A DNA stretch of 64,000 nucleotides from JAVKFY01 sp040223615 (GCA_040223615.1 JAVKFY010000066.1:1-64000), one strand, 5' to 3'. Shown: positions 25,901 to 33,702, counted from the stretch's first letter. Made by a program: numbers and translations. The notes: generated from the letters alone by a model not told the origin.

Positions 25901-26089
25901 GAGACCACCGGGAATCTCGATCTCGCCCTGCAGCTTCGCGGCGCCAATCCAGAGCTTTACGACGGTTATCCGTTCGAATTGAACTTCGCCGTCGGCGGCG
26001 CATTGGTGGAAATGCTGCGCCAAGGGTTGGCCGGTTACCGCATTCCCGACAATATTGTCCGTGAATTACGGGGAGAACCCAAACAATGA
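22988..26089 (+). CDS. ydbH: YdbH-like AsmA-family inter-membrane bridge protein
   Basis: A 1033-residue protein with a single N-terminal membrane anchor (about 11-30) and a long region of repeating amphipathic beta-strands, as expected for AsmA/TamB/YhdP/YdbH proteins that form hydrophobic grooves across the periplasm for phospholipid transport. The C-terminal part (about 830-1033) has the DUF748/YdbH-like ending with GYPFELNFAVGGAL and YRIPDNIVREL. Assignment to YdbH rests strongly on the next two genes (YnbE- and YdbL-like), the same trio as in E. coli. The stop overlaps the ynbE ATG by four bases. Confidence 0.8.
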   Translation: MTRRVLRFCRQVLLALLILLVLIGAAAWLWRLPLAERAAAMLAAAQGVSLDLTVTALELDHAAAEAIRIGTDRPIAIAAARVDYQLPQVLRGIVDRVSLDGLNAAIVIDNDGLRIPALANLDDAASSETAPLPPLPPIHLTKARLSVDTAQGTVEAAGNATLAAGTNGQTIEAQLAAGLGGNRLEGALTATRGVDGRLSGRLRLDGGALAQGDIAATLAKGEAIFEWDPASEPLPRGTADLALPGLRLRDVSLGETTLRLVSDGQSATADLVTATDAQRLVAHLDLQDAAGPAPTAALTAALELDGFAPFADLPGRGRVEVDGFAALPPLTELTGISDLPVEATVRIELADLTFPPLADGSATAALHARTTASGTVDVTLLEPAMLAGTLPEPIDVTLHLTEGPLARIDLATQRAAGTLNATVSVVPGTVALKSDYALVPEGEHWRLDLPEATASADSMDLPDMKLAGLDVMASDIAIRLGGAIAVTAPTVMLRAGRWRAQGYTGSARADASDLAWSPDGYGGKVRIGLDVQDTAKLDAALSISGRDETVEARLDDCATVTLPKLQLGDNTIAGGPARACPRGDLPLLRRDGDIAVNARLRPSQWRVETSASPVSVELAALDLAGRLVGKTWSARVSGSGHRVVADDLRIAAEDIALDASFAGDAGKAKLDIARIVDRQPAPRFAPLRLAANATLAANAVATEGTITDPKDRATIVFAAKHDLDTGKGDARLASEPPLAFAKDGLQPTQLLPLLRGLVTSVEGLLDIRAKAAWGGDELTSEATVEATAIGAQTPLAVLEGLNGKVAFTSLVPPQTAPRQTITLARLDIGLPLIDGEAEITLRPDGKLDLHKLGWPWAGGRIHLADEVIDPLADTIAATLRVDDVDLAELARLLENENVDITGRIGGTIPVEIKGDSVFIRDARLASIDGGTIRYVSQGAEAIMDKGGAGSELLIQALKDFRYDKLIATLNGETTGNLDLALQLRGANPELYDGYPFELNFAVGGALVEMLRQGLAGYRIPDNIVRELRGEPKQ

Positions 26090-26277
26090 CCCGCATCGCC
26101 TGGCCGATCGCGGCCCTGCTGCTGGCCCTGGCCACCGCTTGCGGGCCGACGGTCAAGCTCGAGGCCCCCGACAAGCCGATCGTGATCAACCTCAACGTGA
26201 AGATCGAGCAGGAGGTGCGCGTGAAGATCGAGCGCGACGTCGACGACCTGCTGACCAAAAACAGCGATCTGTTCTAG
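26086..26277 (+). CDS. ynbE: YnbE-family small outer-membrane lipoprotein
   Basis: A 63-residue lipoprotein. A hydrophobic signal ends at the lipobox LATAC with Cys19. The mature part matches the YnbE pattern: PTVKLEAPDKPIVINLNVKI followed by an alternating charged strand (EQEVRVKIERDVDD). In E. coli, YnbE multimerises and extends the beta-groove of YdbH to the outer membrane. It starts within the last four bases of the ydbH-like gene, so it is translationally coupled. Confidence 0.85.
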   Translation: MTRIAWPIAALLLALATACGPTVKLEAPDKPIVINLNVKIEQEVRVKIERDVDDLLTKNSDLF

Positions 26278-26287
26278 GAACGCCGCC

Positions 26288-26620
26288 ATGCTGACGATTT
26301 CTCGACGTCTCGCGCTGCTGCTGGGTCTGATGCTGTTCGCCCTGCCTGCCGCCGCGCAAAGCCTGGACGCCGCCAAGGCCGCCGGCCAGATCGGCGAGCT
26401 GCCGAACGGCTACCTCGCCGCGGTCGGCAGCCAACCGGCCGCGATCCAGCGCCTGGTCGACGACATCAACCTGAAGCGGCGCGAACAGTACCGCCAGATC
26501 GCGCAGAAGAACGGCACCTCGCTCGCCGCCGTGGAGAAGGTGGTCGGCGAGAAGCTGCAGAGCCGCGCCAAGTCCGGCGAGTTCATCGCCGACGCCGGCG
26601 GCAACTGGCGCAAGAAGTAG
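26288..26620 (+). CDS. ydbL: YdbL-family periplasmic protein (DUF1318)
   Basis: A 110-residue exported protein with signal peptide 1-23 (MLTISRRLALLL to PAAAQ). The mature region has the DUF1318 features AAKAAGQIGELPNGYLA, DINLKRREQYRQIAQKNG and AVEKVVGEKL. In E. coli, YdbL acts as a chaperone-like factor controlling YnbE multimerisation. It follows ynbE by ten bases, and its stop shares one base with the GTG of the next gene. Confidence 0.88.
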   Translation: MLTISRRLALLLGLMLFALPAAAQSLDAAKAAGQIGELPNGYLAAVGSQPAAIQRLVDDINLKRREQYRQIAQKNGTSLAAVEKVVGEKLQSRAKSGEFIADAGGNWRKK

Positions 26621-27006
26621 TGTCCGACGAGGCCACGGCGGAAGTCTTCCGGCGCCTGCCTGACCTGGTCAACGGCGACGCGGCGCTGGTCCGGCGCGGC
26701 CAGTGGCTGACCGGTTGCATCCGGATCGACTGCGGCGCTGTGCCGGTGTTCGTGTCCGTCGAGGCTGGCCGCATCGCCGCCGTCGAAGTTGGGCCAAGAC
26801 TGCTGCGCTCGGTCCTGTTCTCCATCGCCGCGCCGGCCGACGCCTGGCGCAGGTTCTGGGAGCCGGTGCCGGTGGCCGGCTTCCACGACCTGTTCGCGAT
26901 GACCAAGGCCGGTGTCGCCACGGTCGACGGCCACCTGGAGCCGCTGATGGCGAGCTTGCGCTACGTGAAGGAAGTGCTGGCCGCGCCGCGAGGCCGCGAT
27001 GCCTGA
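26620..27006 (+). CDS. Small SCP2-like protein
   Basis: A 128-residue soluble protein starting with GTG directly on the ydbL stop codon (TAGTG). The layout (PVFVSVEAGRIAAVEVG, then AAPADAWRRFWE, then GVATVDGHLEPLMASLRYVKEVL) resembles the sterol-carrier-protein-2 fold found beside alpha/beta hydrolases. I rate that assignment as moderate only. Its end overlaps the start of the hydrolase gene by eight bases, which argues that the two proteins work together. It may bind a hydrophobic acyl substrate. Confidence 0.55.
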   Translation: MSDEATAEVFRRLPDLVNGDAALVRRGQWLTGCIRIDCGAVPVFVSVEAGRIAAVEVGPRLLRSVLFSIAAPADAWRRFWEPVPVAGFHDLFAMTKAGVATVDGHLEPLMASLRYVKEVLAAPRGRDA

Positions 27007-27862
27007 TTTCGAGCCCAAGCTTGAACCCATGGTCGGCCGCTACGTCGCGCTGGATTTCTGGGGCCAGCGCCAGCGGGTCTATTTCGAGGAAGCCGGCCGG
27101 GGCATCCCGCTGGTCTGCCTGCACACCGCCGGCGCGGACGGCCGGCAGTTCCGCCACCTGCTGACCGACTCAGGCGTCACCGACCACTTCCGGGTGCTGG
27201 CCTTCGACCTGCCGTGGCACGGCAAGTCGACCCCGGCGCCGGGCTGGCACGACGAGGAATACCAACTCACCACCGAGAAATACTGCGAAGCGGTGATGGC
27301 CTTCTGCCGCGGCCTCGGCCTGGCCGGCCCGGTGATCATGGGCTGTTCGATGGGCGGGCGCATCGTGCTAGAGCTGGCGCGCCGCCATGCCGGCGAGTTG
27401 CGCGCGGTGATCGGCCTGGAAGGCAGCGACCATCAGCAGCCGTGGTACGACACGACGTGGCTGCACCGGGCCGACGTGCACGGCGGCGAGGTCTGCGCCG
27501 CGCTGATCTCCGGACTGGTGGCGCCGCAGAGCCCGGACGAGTTCCGCTGGGAAACCCTGTGGGCCTACATGACCAGCGGCCCTGGCGTGTTCAAGGGCGA
27601 CCTCTACTTCTACCGCGAGGATTCCGACTTCCGCGACCGGGTGTCGCAGATTGATGCCTCGGCCTGTCCGGTGTACCTGCTGACCGGCGAGTATGATTTC
27701 TCCTGCACGCCGGCCGACAGCGAGCGCACCGCCGCCGCCATCGCCGGCGCCGAATACCAGATGATGCGCGAACTGGGCCATTTCCCGATGTCGGAGAACC
27801 CGGCCCAGTTCCGCCAGTACATTCTGCCGGTCCTGGAGCGGATCCGGCGCGAGGAGGCCTGA
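26999..27862 (+). CDS. Alpha/beta hydrolase
   Basis: A 287-residue hydrolase with no signal peptide. It has the nucleophile elbow GCSMGG (Ser117), an acid in TGEYDFSC (about Asp232) and a histidine in RELGHFPM (about His261), giving a complete triad. The oxyanion region is VCLHTAGADGRQFRHLL (39-55), as in C-C hydrolases and haloalkane-dehalogenase-like enzymes. Eight-base overlap with the SCP2-like gene upstream and one-base overlap with the flavoprotein gene downstream place it in a coupled operon. Substrate unknown. Confidence 0.82.
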   Translation: MPDFEPKLEPMVGRYVALDFWGQRQRVYFEEAGRGIPLVCLHTAGADGRQFRHLLTDSGVTDHFRVLAFDLPWHGKSTPAPGWHDEEYQLTTEKYCEAVMAFCRGLGLAGPVIMGCSMGGRIVLELARRHAGELRAVIGLEGSDHQQPWYDTTWLHRADVHGGEVCAALISGLVAPQSPDEFRWETLWAYMTSGPGVFKGDLYFYREDSDFRDRVSQIDASACPVYLLTGEYDFSCTPADSERTAAAIAGAEYQMMRELGHFPMSENPAQFRQYILPVLERIRREEA

Positions 27863-29349
27863 TGAGCGACGCGTTCGACGTGGTGGTGGTGGGTGGCGGC
27901 AACGCCGCGATGTGCGCGGCGCTGTCGGCGCGCGAAAGCGGCGCCTCTGTGGTGGTGCTGGAACGCGCGCAGGAGGACGAAAGCGGCGGCAACTCGCGCT
28001 TCACCGCCGGCGCCATGCGCACCGTCTACAACGGCCTCGACGACATCGTCTCGCTGATGCCCGACCTGACCCCGGACGAGCGCGAGAATACCGACTTCGG
28101 CACCTACACCCGCGAGCAGTATTACGACGACATGGGCCGGGTCACCGACTACCGCTGCGACCCCGAGCTGGTCGAGCTGCTGGTCGAGAACTCGCTGCCG
28201 ACCTTGCAATGGATGCGGACCAAGGGCGTGCGCTTCATGCCGCTGTGGGGCCGCCAGGCGTTCAAGGTCGGCAACAAGTTCAAGTTCTGGGGCGGCCTGA
28301 CGGTGGAAGCCTGGGGCGGCGGCCCGGGCCTGGTGCAGGCGTTGCAGGAGGGCTGCGCCAAGCAGGGCATCGAGGTCCGATTCGGCGCCCGCGCCCTCGG
28401 CCTGCTGGCCGACGACGACGGCGTGCACGGCGTCAAGGTGAAGGCCAACGGCAAGACCGGTGAGATCAAGGCCAAGGCGGTGATCCTGGCCTGCGGCGGC
28501 TTCGAATCCAACGCCGAGTGGCGCACCCGCTATCTCGGCCCGGGCTGGGAGCTGGCCAAGGTGCGCGGCACCCGCTTCAACACCGGCGACGGGTTGCAGA
28601 TGGCGATGGATATCGGCGCCATGCCGTGGGGCAACTGGTCCGGCTGTCACGCCGTCGCCTGGGACCGCAACGCGCCGCCCTTCGGCGACCTCGCGGTCGG
28701 CGACAATTTCCAGAAGCACAGCTATCCCTTCGCGCTGATCGTCAACGCCAACGGGGACCGCTTCGTCGACGAGGGCGCCGACTTCCGCAACTACACCTAT
28801 GCGAAGTACGGCCGCGAGATCCTGAACCAGCCGGGCCAGTTCGCCTGGCAGGTGTTCGACGCCAAGACCCAGCACCTGCAGCGCGACGAGTACCGCATCC
28901 GCCAGATCACCAAGGCGCAGGCCGACACCATCGAGGAACTGGCCGGCAAGCTGGACGGCGTCAACGCGGAACGCTTCGTGGCGATGGTGAAGGAGTACAA
29001 CGCCGCGGTGCGCACCGACATCGAGTTCAACCCGACGGTGAAGGACGGCCGCCGCACCGAGGGCCTGGCCCTGAACAAGACCAACTGGGCCAACACCCTG
29101 GACGAGCCGCCGTTCACCGCCTTCGCCGTGACCTGCGGGCTCACTTTCACCTTCGGCGGCCTGAAGATCACCCCGGACGCGGAAGTGACCGACACCGACG
29201 GCGGCGTCATTCCCGGCCTCTACGCGGCAGGCGAGATGGTCGGCGGCCTGTTCTACTTCAACTACCCCGGCGGCACCGGCCTGACCTCCGGTGCGGTGTT
29301 CGGCAAGATCGCCGGCGCCGCCGCCGGTAAGCAGGTGACGGGCGGATGA
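27862..29349 (+). CDS. FAD-dependent dehydrogenase, tricarballylate dehydrogenase/fumarate-reductase family
   Basis: A 495-residue flavoprotein of the FAD_binding_2 family. The N-terminal Rossmann motif is VVGGGNAAM (8-16) followed by acidic Glu about 33, then SGGNSRFTAGAMR as in tricarballylate dehydrogenase TcuA. Near the C-terminus GLYAAGEMVGGLFYFNYPGG and TGLTSGAVFGKIAG close the FAD site. It likely oxidises a C-C bond next to carboxylate groups, or reduces an enone. The ATG overlaps the hydrolase stop by one base (TGATG). The end overlaps the next gene by four bases. Confidence 0.82.
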   Translation: MSDAFDVVVVGGGNAAMCAALSARESGASVVVLERAQEDESGGNSRFTAGAMRTVYNGLDDIVSLMPDLTPDERENTDFGTYTREQYYDDMGRVTDYRCDPELVELLVENSLPTLQWMRTKGVRFMPLWGRQAFKVGNKFKFWGGLTVEAWGGGPGLVQALQEGCAKQGIEVRFGARALGLLADDDGVHGVKVKANGKTGEIKAKAVILACGGFESNAEWRTRYLGPGWELAKVRGTRFNTGDGLQMAMDIGAMPWGNWSGCHAVAWDRNAPPFGDLAVGDNFQKHSYPFALIVNANGDRFVDEGADFRNYTYAKYGREILNQPGQFAWQVFDAKTQHLQRDEYRIRQITKAQADTIEELAGKLDGVNAERFVAMVKEYNAAVRTDIEFNPTVKDGRRTEGLALNKTNWANTLDEPPFTAFAVTCGLTFTFGGLKITPDAEVTDTDGGVIPGLYAAGEMVGGLFYFNYPGGTGLTSGAVFGKIAGAAAGKQVTGG

Positions 29350-30245
29350 CCACTTTCGCTTCCATCGGCTTCATCGGCCTGGGCGTGATGGGCGAGCCGA
29401 TGTGCCGCAATCTCGGTAAGAAGGCCGGCGTACCGGTCACCGGCTTCGACGTGGTGCGCGCGCGCCTCGACGCGGCGGCCGAGGACGGCGTCATTCCTGG
29501 CGCGTCGCTGGAAGAGGCCGCCAAGGCCGACCTGGTGTTTCTGTCGCTGCCCGGCGGCAAGGAGGTCCGCGCCGTCGCCGACCTGCTGCTACCACTGGTC
29601 GACGCAGGCCAGACCGTCGTCGACACCTCCACAGCGCCGGTCGCGCTGGCCCGAGAACTCGATAAGCAGTTCGCCGAAAAAGGCGTGGCGTTCGCCGACG
29701 CGCCAATCGCCCGCACGCGGCAGGCGGCACGCGACGGCACGCTCTCGGTTATGGTCGGCGCCAGCGAGGATCTTTCCGCGAAACTGGAGCCGGTCATCGC
29801 CTGCTACGCGTCGGACATCACCCACTGCGGCGCCGTCGGCACCGGGCAGATCGCCAAGATCTTGAACAACATGCTGCTGTTCCAGCAGGTCAACGCCCTG
29901 GCCGAGGCACTGACCATCGGCCGGCGCGCTGGCATCGACGCCGAGGTGCTGTTCGACGTGATCTCGAAGGGCTCTGGCGACAGCTTCGCGCTGCGCAACC
30001 ACGGCCGCAAGGCGATGCTGCCTGGGGTGTTCCCGAAGCGCGCCTTCTCCGCCGAGTACGCGCTCAAGGACCTGAGCTATGCGCTGGAACTGGCCGAGGA
30101 CAACGGCGTCGACGCCGCCGGCGCCCGCAACGTCGACCGCGTGCTGCGTGCGGCCATCGAGCACGGCAACGGCGAGGGATACTTCCCCGTCATCCTCGCC
30201 GAACTCGACGACACCCTGAAGCCGGAGCTCCCGGACGGAGACTGA
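29346..30245 (+). CDS. NAD(P)-dependent beta-hydroxyacid dehydrogenase family oxidoreductase
   Basis: A 299-residue member of the 3-hydroxyisobutyrate dehydrogenase family. The dinucleotide motif is GFIGLGVMGEPM near residue 8, the catalytic lysine lies in TGQIAKILNNM, and the C-terminal helical domain is complete. The substrate loop reads DAPIARTRQAARDGTL where classical members have DAPVSGG. The Arg-Thr variant recalls sulfolactaldehyde reductase YihU, so the substrate may be a small hydroxy- or sulfo-aldehyde acid rather than hydroxyisobutyrate. It overlaps the flavoprotein gene by four bases and ends three bases before the oxygenase gene. Confidence 0.8.
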   Translation: MTTFASIGFIGLGVMGEPMCRNLGKKAGVPVTGFDVVRARLDAAAEDGVIPGASLEEAAKADLVFLSLPGGKEVRAVADLLLPLVDAGQTVVDTSTAPVALARELDKQFAEKGVAFADAPIARTRQAARDGTLSVMVGASEDLSAKLEPVIACYASDITHCGAVGTGQIAKILNNMLLFQQVNALAEALTIGRRAGIDAEVLFDVISKGSGDSFALRNHGRKAMLPGVFPKRAFSAEYALKDLSYALELAEDNGVDAAGARNVDRVLRAAIEHGNGEGYFPVILAELDDTLKPELPDGD

Positions 30246-30248
30246 CCC

Positions 30249-31652
30249 ATGCGAGCCTTTCCCGATCACCCCTTCCTGCGCGGCAACTACGGCCCGGTGC
30301 TGCTGGAGGCCGACGCGCCCGACCTGGTGATCGAGGGCGAGGTGCCGAAGGACCTGGCCGGGACGCTGTACCGCAACGGCCCGAACCCGCGATTTCCGCC
30401 GCGCGGCAAGGGCCACCACTGGTTCCTCGGCGACGGTATGGTGCACGCCTTCCACATCGAGGACGGGCGGGTTGGCTACCGCAATCGCTGGGTCCGCACC
30501 GGGAAATTCATCGCCGAGAGCGAGGCCGGCGAGCCGCTGTTCGGCTCCAGCTTCGGGCCGATGGGTCACGACCCGCGCGCCGCCAACCTGAAGCGCAACG
30601 TCGCCAACACCAACATCGTCTGGCACGGCAACAGGCTGCTGGCGCTGGAGGAAGGCAACCCGCCGGTCGAGCTCGATCCCGTCACGCTCGAAACCAAAGG
30701 CTCGTGGACCTTCCACGAAGGCTATGCCGGCCCGTTCACGGCGCACCCGAAGCTGAACCCGGAAACTGGCGAGATGCTGTTCTTCGGCTACCAGGCCAAG
30801 GGGCCGGCGAGCCCGTTCCTGGCCTACGGCGTGGTCGGCGCCGACGGCAACCTGACCCGGCTCGACTTCATCGAGGCGCCCTACTGCGCCATGGTGCATG
30901 ACTTCGTCACCACCGATCGGCACGTGATCTTCCCGGTGTTCCCGGCGACTATCGACGTTGAACGCATCATGGCCGGCGGCCCCGCCGTCGCCTGGGATCC
31001 CACGAAAGCCAGCCACATCGGCATCATGCCGCACGACGGCGACATCGATGACCTGCGCTGGTTCACCGGCGATCCCTGCTACGTGTTCCACCCGATGAAC
31101 GCCTTCTCGCAAGGCGACCGCGTGGTCTGCGACATGATGAAGTACGACCGTGTGCCGCTGTTCCCGAACGCGGACGGCAGCGAGGTCGGCACCCTGCGCA
31201 ACACGCCGGCCAAGCTGGTGCGCTGGACCTTCGATCTCGCCGACAATACCGAGTCGTTCACCGAGGCCCCGCTCGACGACCTGCCCGGCGAGTTCCCGCG
31301 CCTGGACGAGCGCCGCACCGGCCTGAGCTATCGCCACGGCTACTTCGGCGCAGTCACCGGCAGCGGCGACGATCCGGCGAGCTTCGACACCATCGCCCAC
31401 CTCGACTTGCAGACCGGCGCCCGCGACTTGTGGCGCCCGGGTGACGGCATCACCGTGATGGAACCGGTCTTCGTGCCGCGCACCGAGGCTGAGGGCGACG
31501 GCTGGCTGCTGGCCGTCACCTATCGCCCCGACGAGAACCGTTCCGACCTGGCGATCCTGGACGCCACCGACGTCGCCGCCGGCCCGGTCGCGCTGGCCCA
31601 GCTCCAGACCCGCGTGCCCTACGGTTTCCACGGCAACTGGCGCGGGGCTTGA
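30249..31652 (+). CDS. Carotenoid oxygenase family non-heme iron dioxygenase
   Basis: A 467-residue seven-bladed propeller enzyme of the carotenoid/stilbene cleavage family. The four iron-binding histidines can be placed: His166 (FTAHPKL), His217 (MVHDFV), His281 (VFHPMNA) and His461 (GFHGNW, near the C-terminus). Also present are RNGPNPRF (42-49) and HHWFLGDGMVHAF. It would use O2 to split a conjugated C=C bond in carotenoids, apocarotenoids, stilbenes or lignin-derived phenylpropanoids. It is the last of the coupled genes; an 80-base gap follows. Confidence 0.9.
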   Translation: MRAFPDHPFLRGNYGPVLLEADAPDLVIEGEVPKDLAGTLYRNGPNPRFPPRGKGHHWFLGDGMVHAFHIEDGRVGYRNRWVRTGKFIAESEAGEPLFGSSFGPMGHDPRAANLKRNVANTNIVWHGNRLLALEEGNPPVELDPVTLETKGSWTFHEGYAGPFTAHPKLNPETGEMLFFGYQAKGPASPFLAYGVVGADGNLTRLDFIEAPYCAMVHDFVTTDRHVIFPVFPATIDVERIMAGGPAVAWDPTKASHIGIMPHDGDIDDLRWFTGDPCYVFHPMNAFSQGDRVVCDMMKYDRVPLFPNADGSEVGTLRNTPAKLVRWTFDLADNTESFTEAPLDDLPGEFPRLDERRTGLSYRHGYFGAVTGSGDDPASFDTIAHLDLQTGARDLWRPGDGITVMEPVFVPRTEAEGDGWLLAVTYRPDENRSDLAILDATDVAAGPVALAQLQTRVPYGFHGNWRGA

Positions 31653-31732
31653 CGGCGGCGGCTGGTTTCCGCTTCTCTCCCGACCGCTAGCTCACTGTTG
31701 GCTGGCCAAACAAAATAACCGGGAGGATCGAC

Positions 31733-32836
31733 ATGGCCGATGCGCCGCCGTTCCGTGCCGAACATGTCGGCAGCCTGCTGCGCCCGCCGAGCCTGACCGC
31801 CGCGTTCAAGGAGATGCAGGCCGGACGGCTCGACGCCCCTGGGTTCAAGGCGGCGCAGGACGCCGCCATCGCCGAAGCCGTGAAGCTGCAGGAAGACTGC
31901 GGCCTGCCGGTTGTCACCGACGGCGAGTTCCGGCGGATCTCCTACTGGGGCCATTTCCTGGGGCCGGTTGCCGGCCTGAGCACCCGCAACTCGCCGTTCA
32001 GGTTCCGCGACGACAGCGGCGCCGAGCAGCCTTTCCTGGCGCCGCACGCGGAAGCCCCGGTCCGTCGCGTCACGCCGATATCCGGCAACGATTTCGCGTA
32101 TCTCAAGTCGGTCGCCACGGTGACGCCGAAGGTGACCATGCCGACGCCGTCGACCTTCCACTTCTATGGCGGCAGCCAGGCCACCGCGCCCGGCCTGTAC
32201 CCGACCGACGACGACTATTTCGCTGACCTGACGGTGGTGTTCCGCGAGGAGATCGCCGACCTGGCCAGCCGTGGGGCGACCTACCTGCAGATGGACGAGG
32301 TCGCGCTGGCGATGCTGTGCGACCCGCAGATCCGCGAGATGGTCGCCGCCGACGGCCGCGATCCCGACTATCTGATCGGCCGCTACGTGCAAGCCATCGC
32401 CGAGGCCGTCGCGGATCGCCCTCCCGGCGTGGTCATGGGCGTGCACCTGTGTCGCGGCAACCTGCGCGGCAAGTATCTCAGCGCCGGCGGCTACGAGCCG
32501 GTCGCCGAGATGCTTTTCCAGGCCCCGGTCGACGTGTTCTTCCTGGAATACGACACCGAGCGTGCCGGCGACTTCGCGCCACTGCGGTTCCTGCCCAAGG
32601 GCAAGCGCGCGGTGCTTGGTCTGGTCAGTTCCAAGGTGCCGGAACTGGAGAGCGTCGACGACCTGGCGCGACGCCTCGACGAGGCCGCCAAGGTCTGCGA
32701 CCTCGACCAGCTCAGTATCAGCCCGCAATGTGGATTCGCTAGCGTGGTTTCGGGAAATCCGGTAACCATGGACGACGAAAGAAAGAAGCTGACGCGCGTC
32801 GTCGAGACGGCCCAGCGCGTGTGGGGACACGCGTAG
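31733..32836 (+). CDS. Cobalamin-independent methionine synthase II-like methyltransferase (MetE C-terminal family)
   Basis: A 367-residue protein corresponding to the catalytic barrel of MetE but lacking its N-terminal half, like Bacillus YxjG/YxjH. It has HVGSLLRP at 11-18. Zinc ligands are probably His238 and Cys240 (VHLCRGN), a Glu near 268 (FLEYDTE) and Cys333 (SPQCGF). It could move a methyl group between a thiol or thioether and an acceptor. The folate-dependent activity of full MetE is not assured. A strong GGGAGGA site precedes the ATG. Being alone after the oxygenase operon, its link to that pathway is only positional. Confidence 0.85.
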   Translation: MADAPPFRAEHVGSLLRPPSLTAAFKEMQAGRLDAPGFKAAQDAAIAEAVKLQEDCGLPVVTDGEFRRISYWGHFLGPVAGLSTRNSPFRFRDDSGAEQPFLAPHAEAPVRRVTPISGNDFAYLKSVATVTPKVTMPTPSTFHFYGGSQATAPGLYPTDDDYFADLTVVFREEIADLASRGATYLQMDEVALAMLCDPQIREMVAADGRDPDYLIGRYVQAIAEAVADRPPGVVMGVHLCRGNLRGKYLSAGGYEPVAEMLFQAPVDVFFLEYDTERAGDFAPLRFLPKGKRAVLGLVSSKVPELESVDDLARRLDEAAKVCDLDQLSISPQCGFASVVSGNPVTMDDERKKLTRVVETAQRVWGHA

Positions 32837-32837
32837 T

Positions 32838-32854
32838 GCCGCGAGGCGGCGTTT
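32838..32854 (+). terminator. Small GC hairpin after the MetE-like gene
   Basis: GCCGC (32838-32842) and GCGGC (32846-32850) flank a three-base loop and are followed by GTTT. It could be a weak intrinsic terminator separating the MetE-like gene from the second liv operon. Confidence 0.3.
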
Positions 32855-32910
32855 GACGTTGGTCCAGTCGGGAGGCAGGAACGATCGCAAGCGACGGCGC
32901 TAATCCGTTA

Positions 32911-33702
32911 TTGCAGGTCGAAGCGGTCGATCTACGCTTCGGCGGCGTGCACGCGCTGTCCGACGTCGGATTCGACGTGCGGCCGGGCGAACTGTACTCG
33001 ATCATCGGCCCGAACGGCGCCGGCAAGACCTCGATGCTGAACTGCATTTCCGGCCGCTATCAGCCGCAGTCCGGCTCGATCCGCTTCCAGGGCCAGGAGC
33101 TGATCGGCAAGCCGCCGGCCGCCCGCGCGCCGCTCGGTATCGGCCGCACCTTCCAGAACCTGGCGCTATTCAGTCACATGTCGGTGCTCGACAACATCCT
33201 GGTCGGCCGCCATCACCTGCTGAAGAACAACTTCCTGACCGGCGCGCTGTACTGGATCGGCGGCGCCCAGAAGGAAGAGATGCGCCACCGCGAGGCGGTC
33301 GAGGAGATCATCGACTTCCTGGAAATCCAGGAGATCCGCCACGCCCCGGCCGGCACGCTGCCCTACGGCCTGCGCAAGCGGGTCGAGCTGGCCCGCGCCG
33401 TCGCGGTGAACCCGCAGCTGATCCTGCTGGACGAGCCGATGGCCGGCATGAACCTGGAAGAGAAAGAGGACATGGCCCGCTACATCGTCGACCTCAACGA
33501 GGAGTGGGGCATGACGGTGATCATGATCGAGCACGACATGGGTGTGGTCATGGACCTGTCGCACCGGGTCATGGTGCTGGACTTCGGCCGCAAGATCGCC
33601 GACGGCGTGCCCGACGAGGTGCGCGAGAACGAGCTGGTGAAGAAGGCTTATCTCGGCGAGGACGACCCGATGCTCGAAGAGGAGGCGCGCGCGGCGTCAT
33701 GA
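32911..33702 (+). CDS. Liv-type ABC transporter ATPase, LivG family (cluster 2)
   Basis: A 263-residue ATPase counted from the first standard start codon, a TTG at 32911. Walker A is GPNGAGKT (33-40), the signature region reads LPYGLRKRVELARA, Walker B is LILLDEPMAG and the switch His is in EHDMGVV. The TTG has no ribosome site. The frame stays open upstream with plausible LivG N-terminal residues (ASDGANPLL). A GGGAGG at 32870-32875 is five bases before an in-frame ACG (32881) and eight before ATC. The real start is therefore probably about 30 bases upstream at a non-standard codon, or an ATG has been lost. The stop overlaps the ligase ATG (ATGA). Confidence 0.88.
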   Translation: MQVEAVDLRFGGVHALSDVGFDVRPGELYSIIGPNGAGKTSMLNCISGRYQPQSGSIRFQGQELIGKPPAARAPLGIGRTFQNLALFSHMSVLDNILVGRHHLLKNNFLTGALYWIGGAQKEEMRHREAVEEIIDFLEIQEIRHAPAGTLPYGLRKRVELARAVAVNPQLILLDEPMAGMNLEEKEDMARYIVDLNEEWGMTVIMIEHDMGVVMDLSHRVMVLDFGRKIADGVPDEVRENELVKKAYLGEDDPMLEEEARAAS

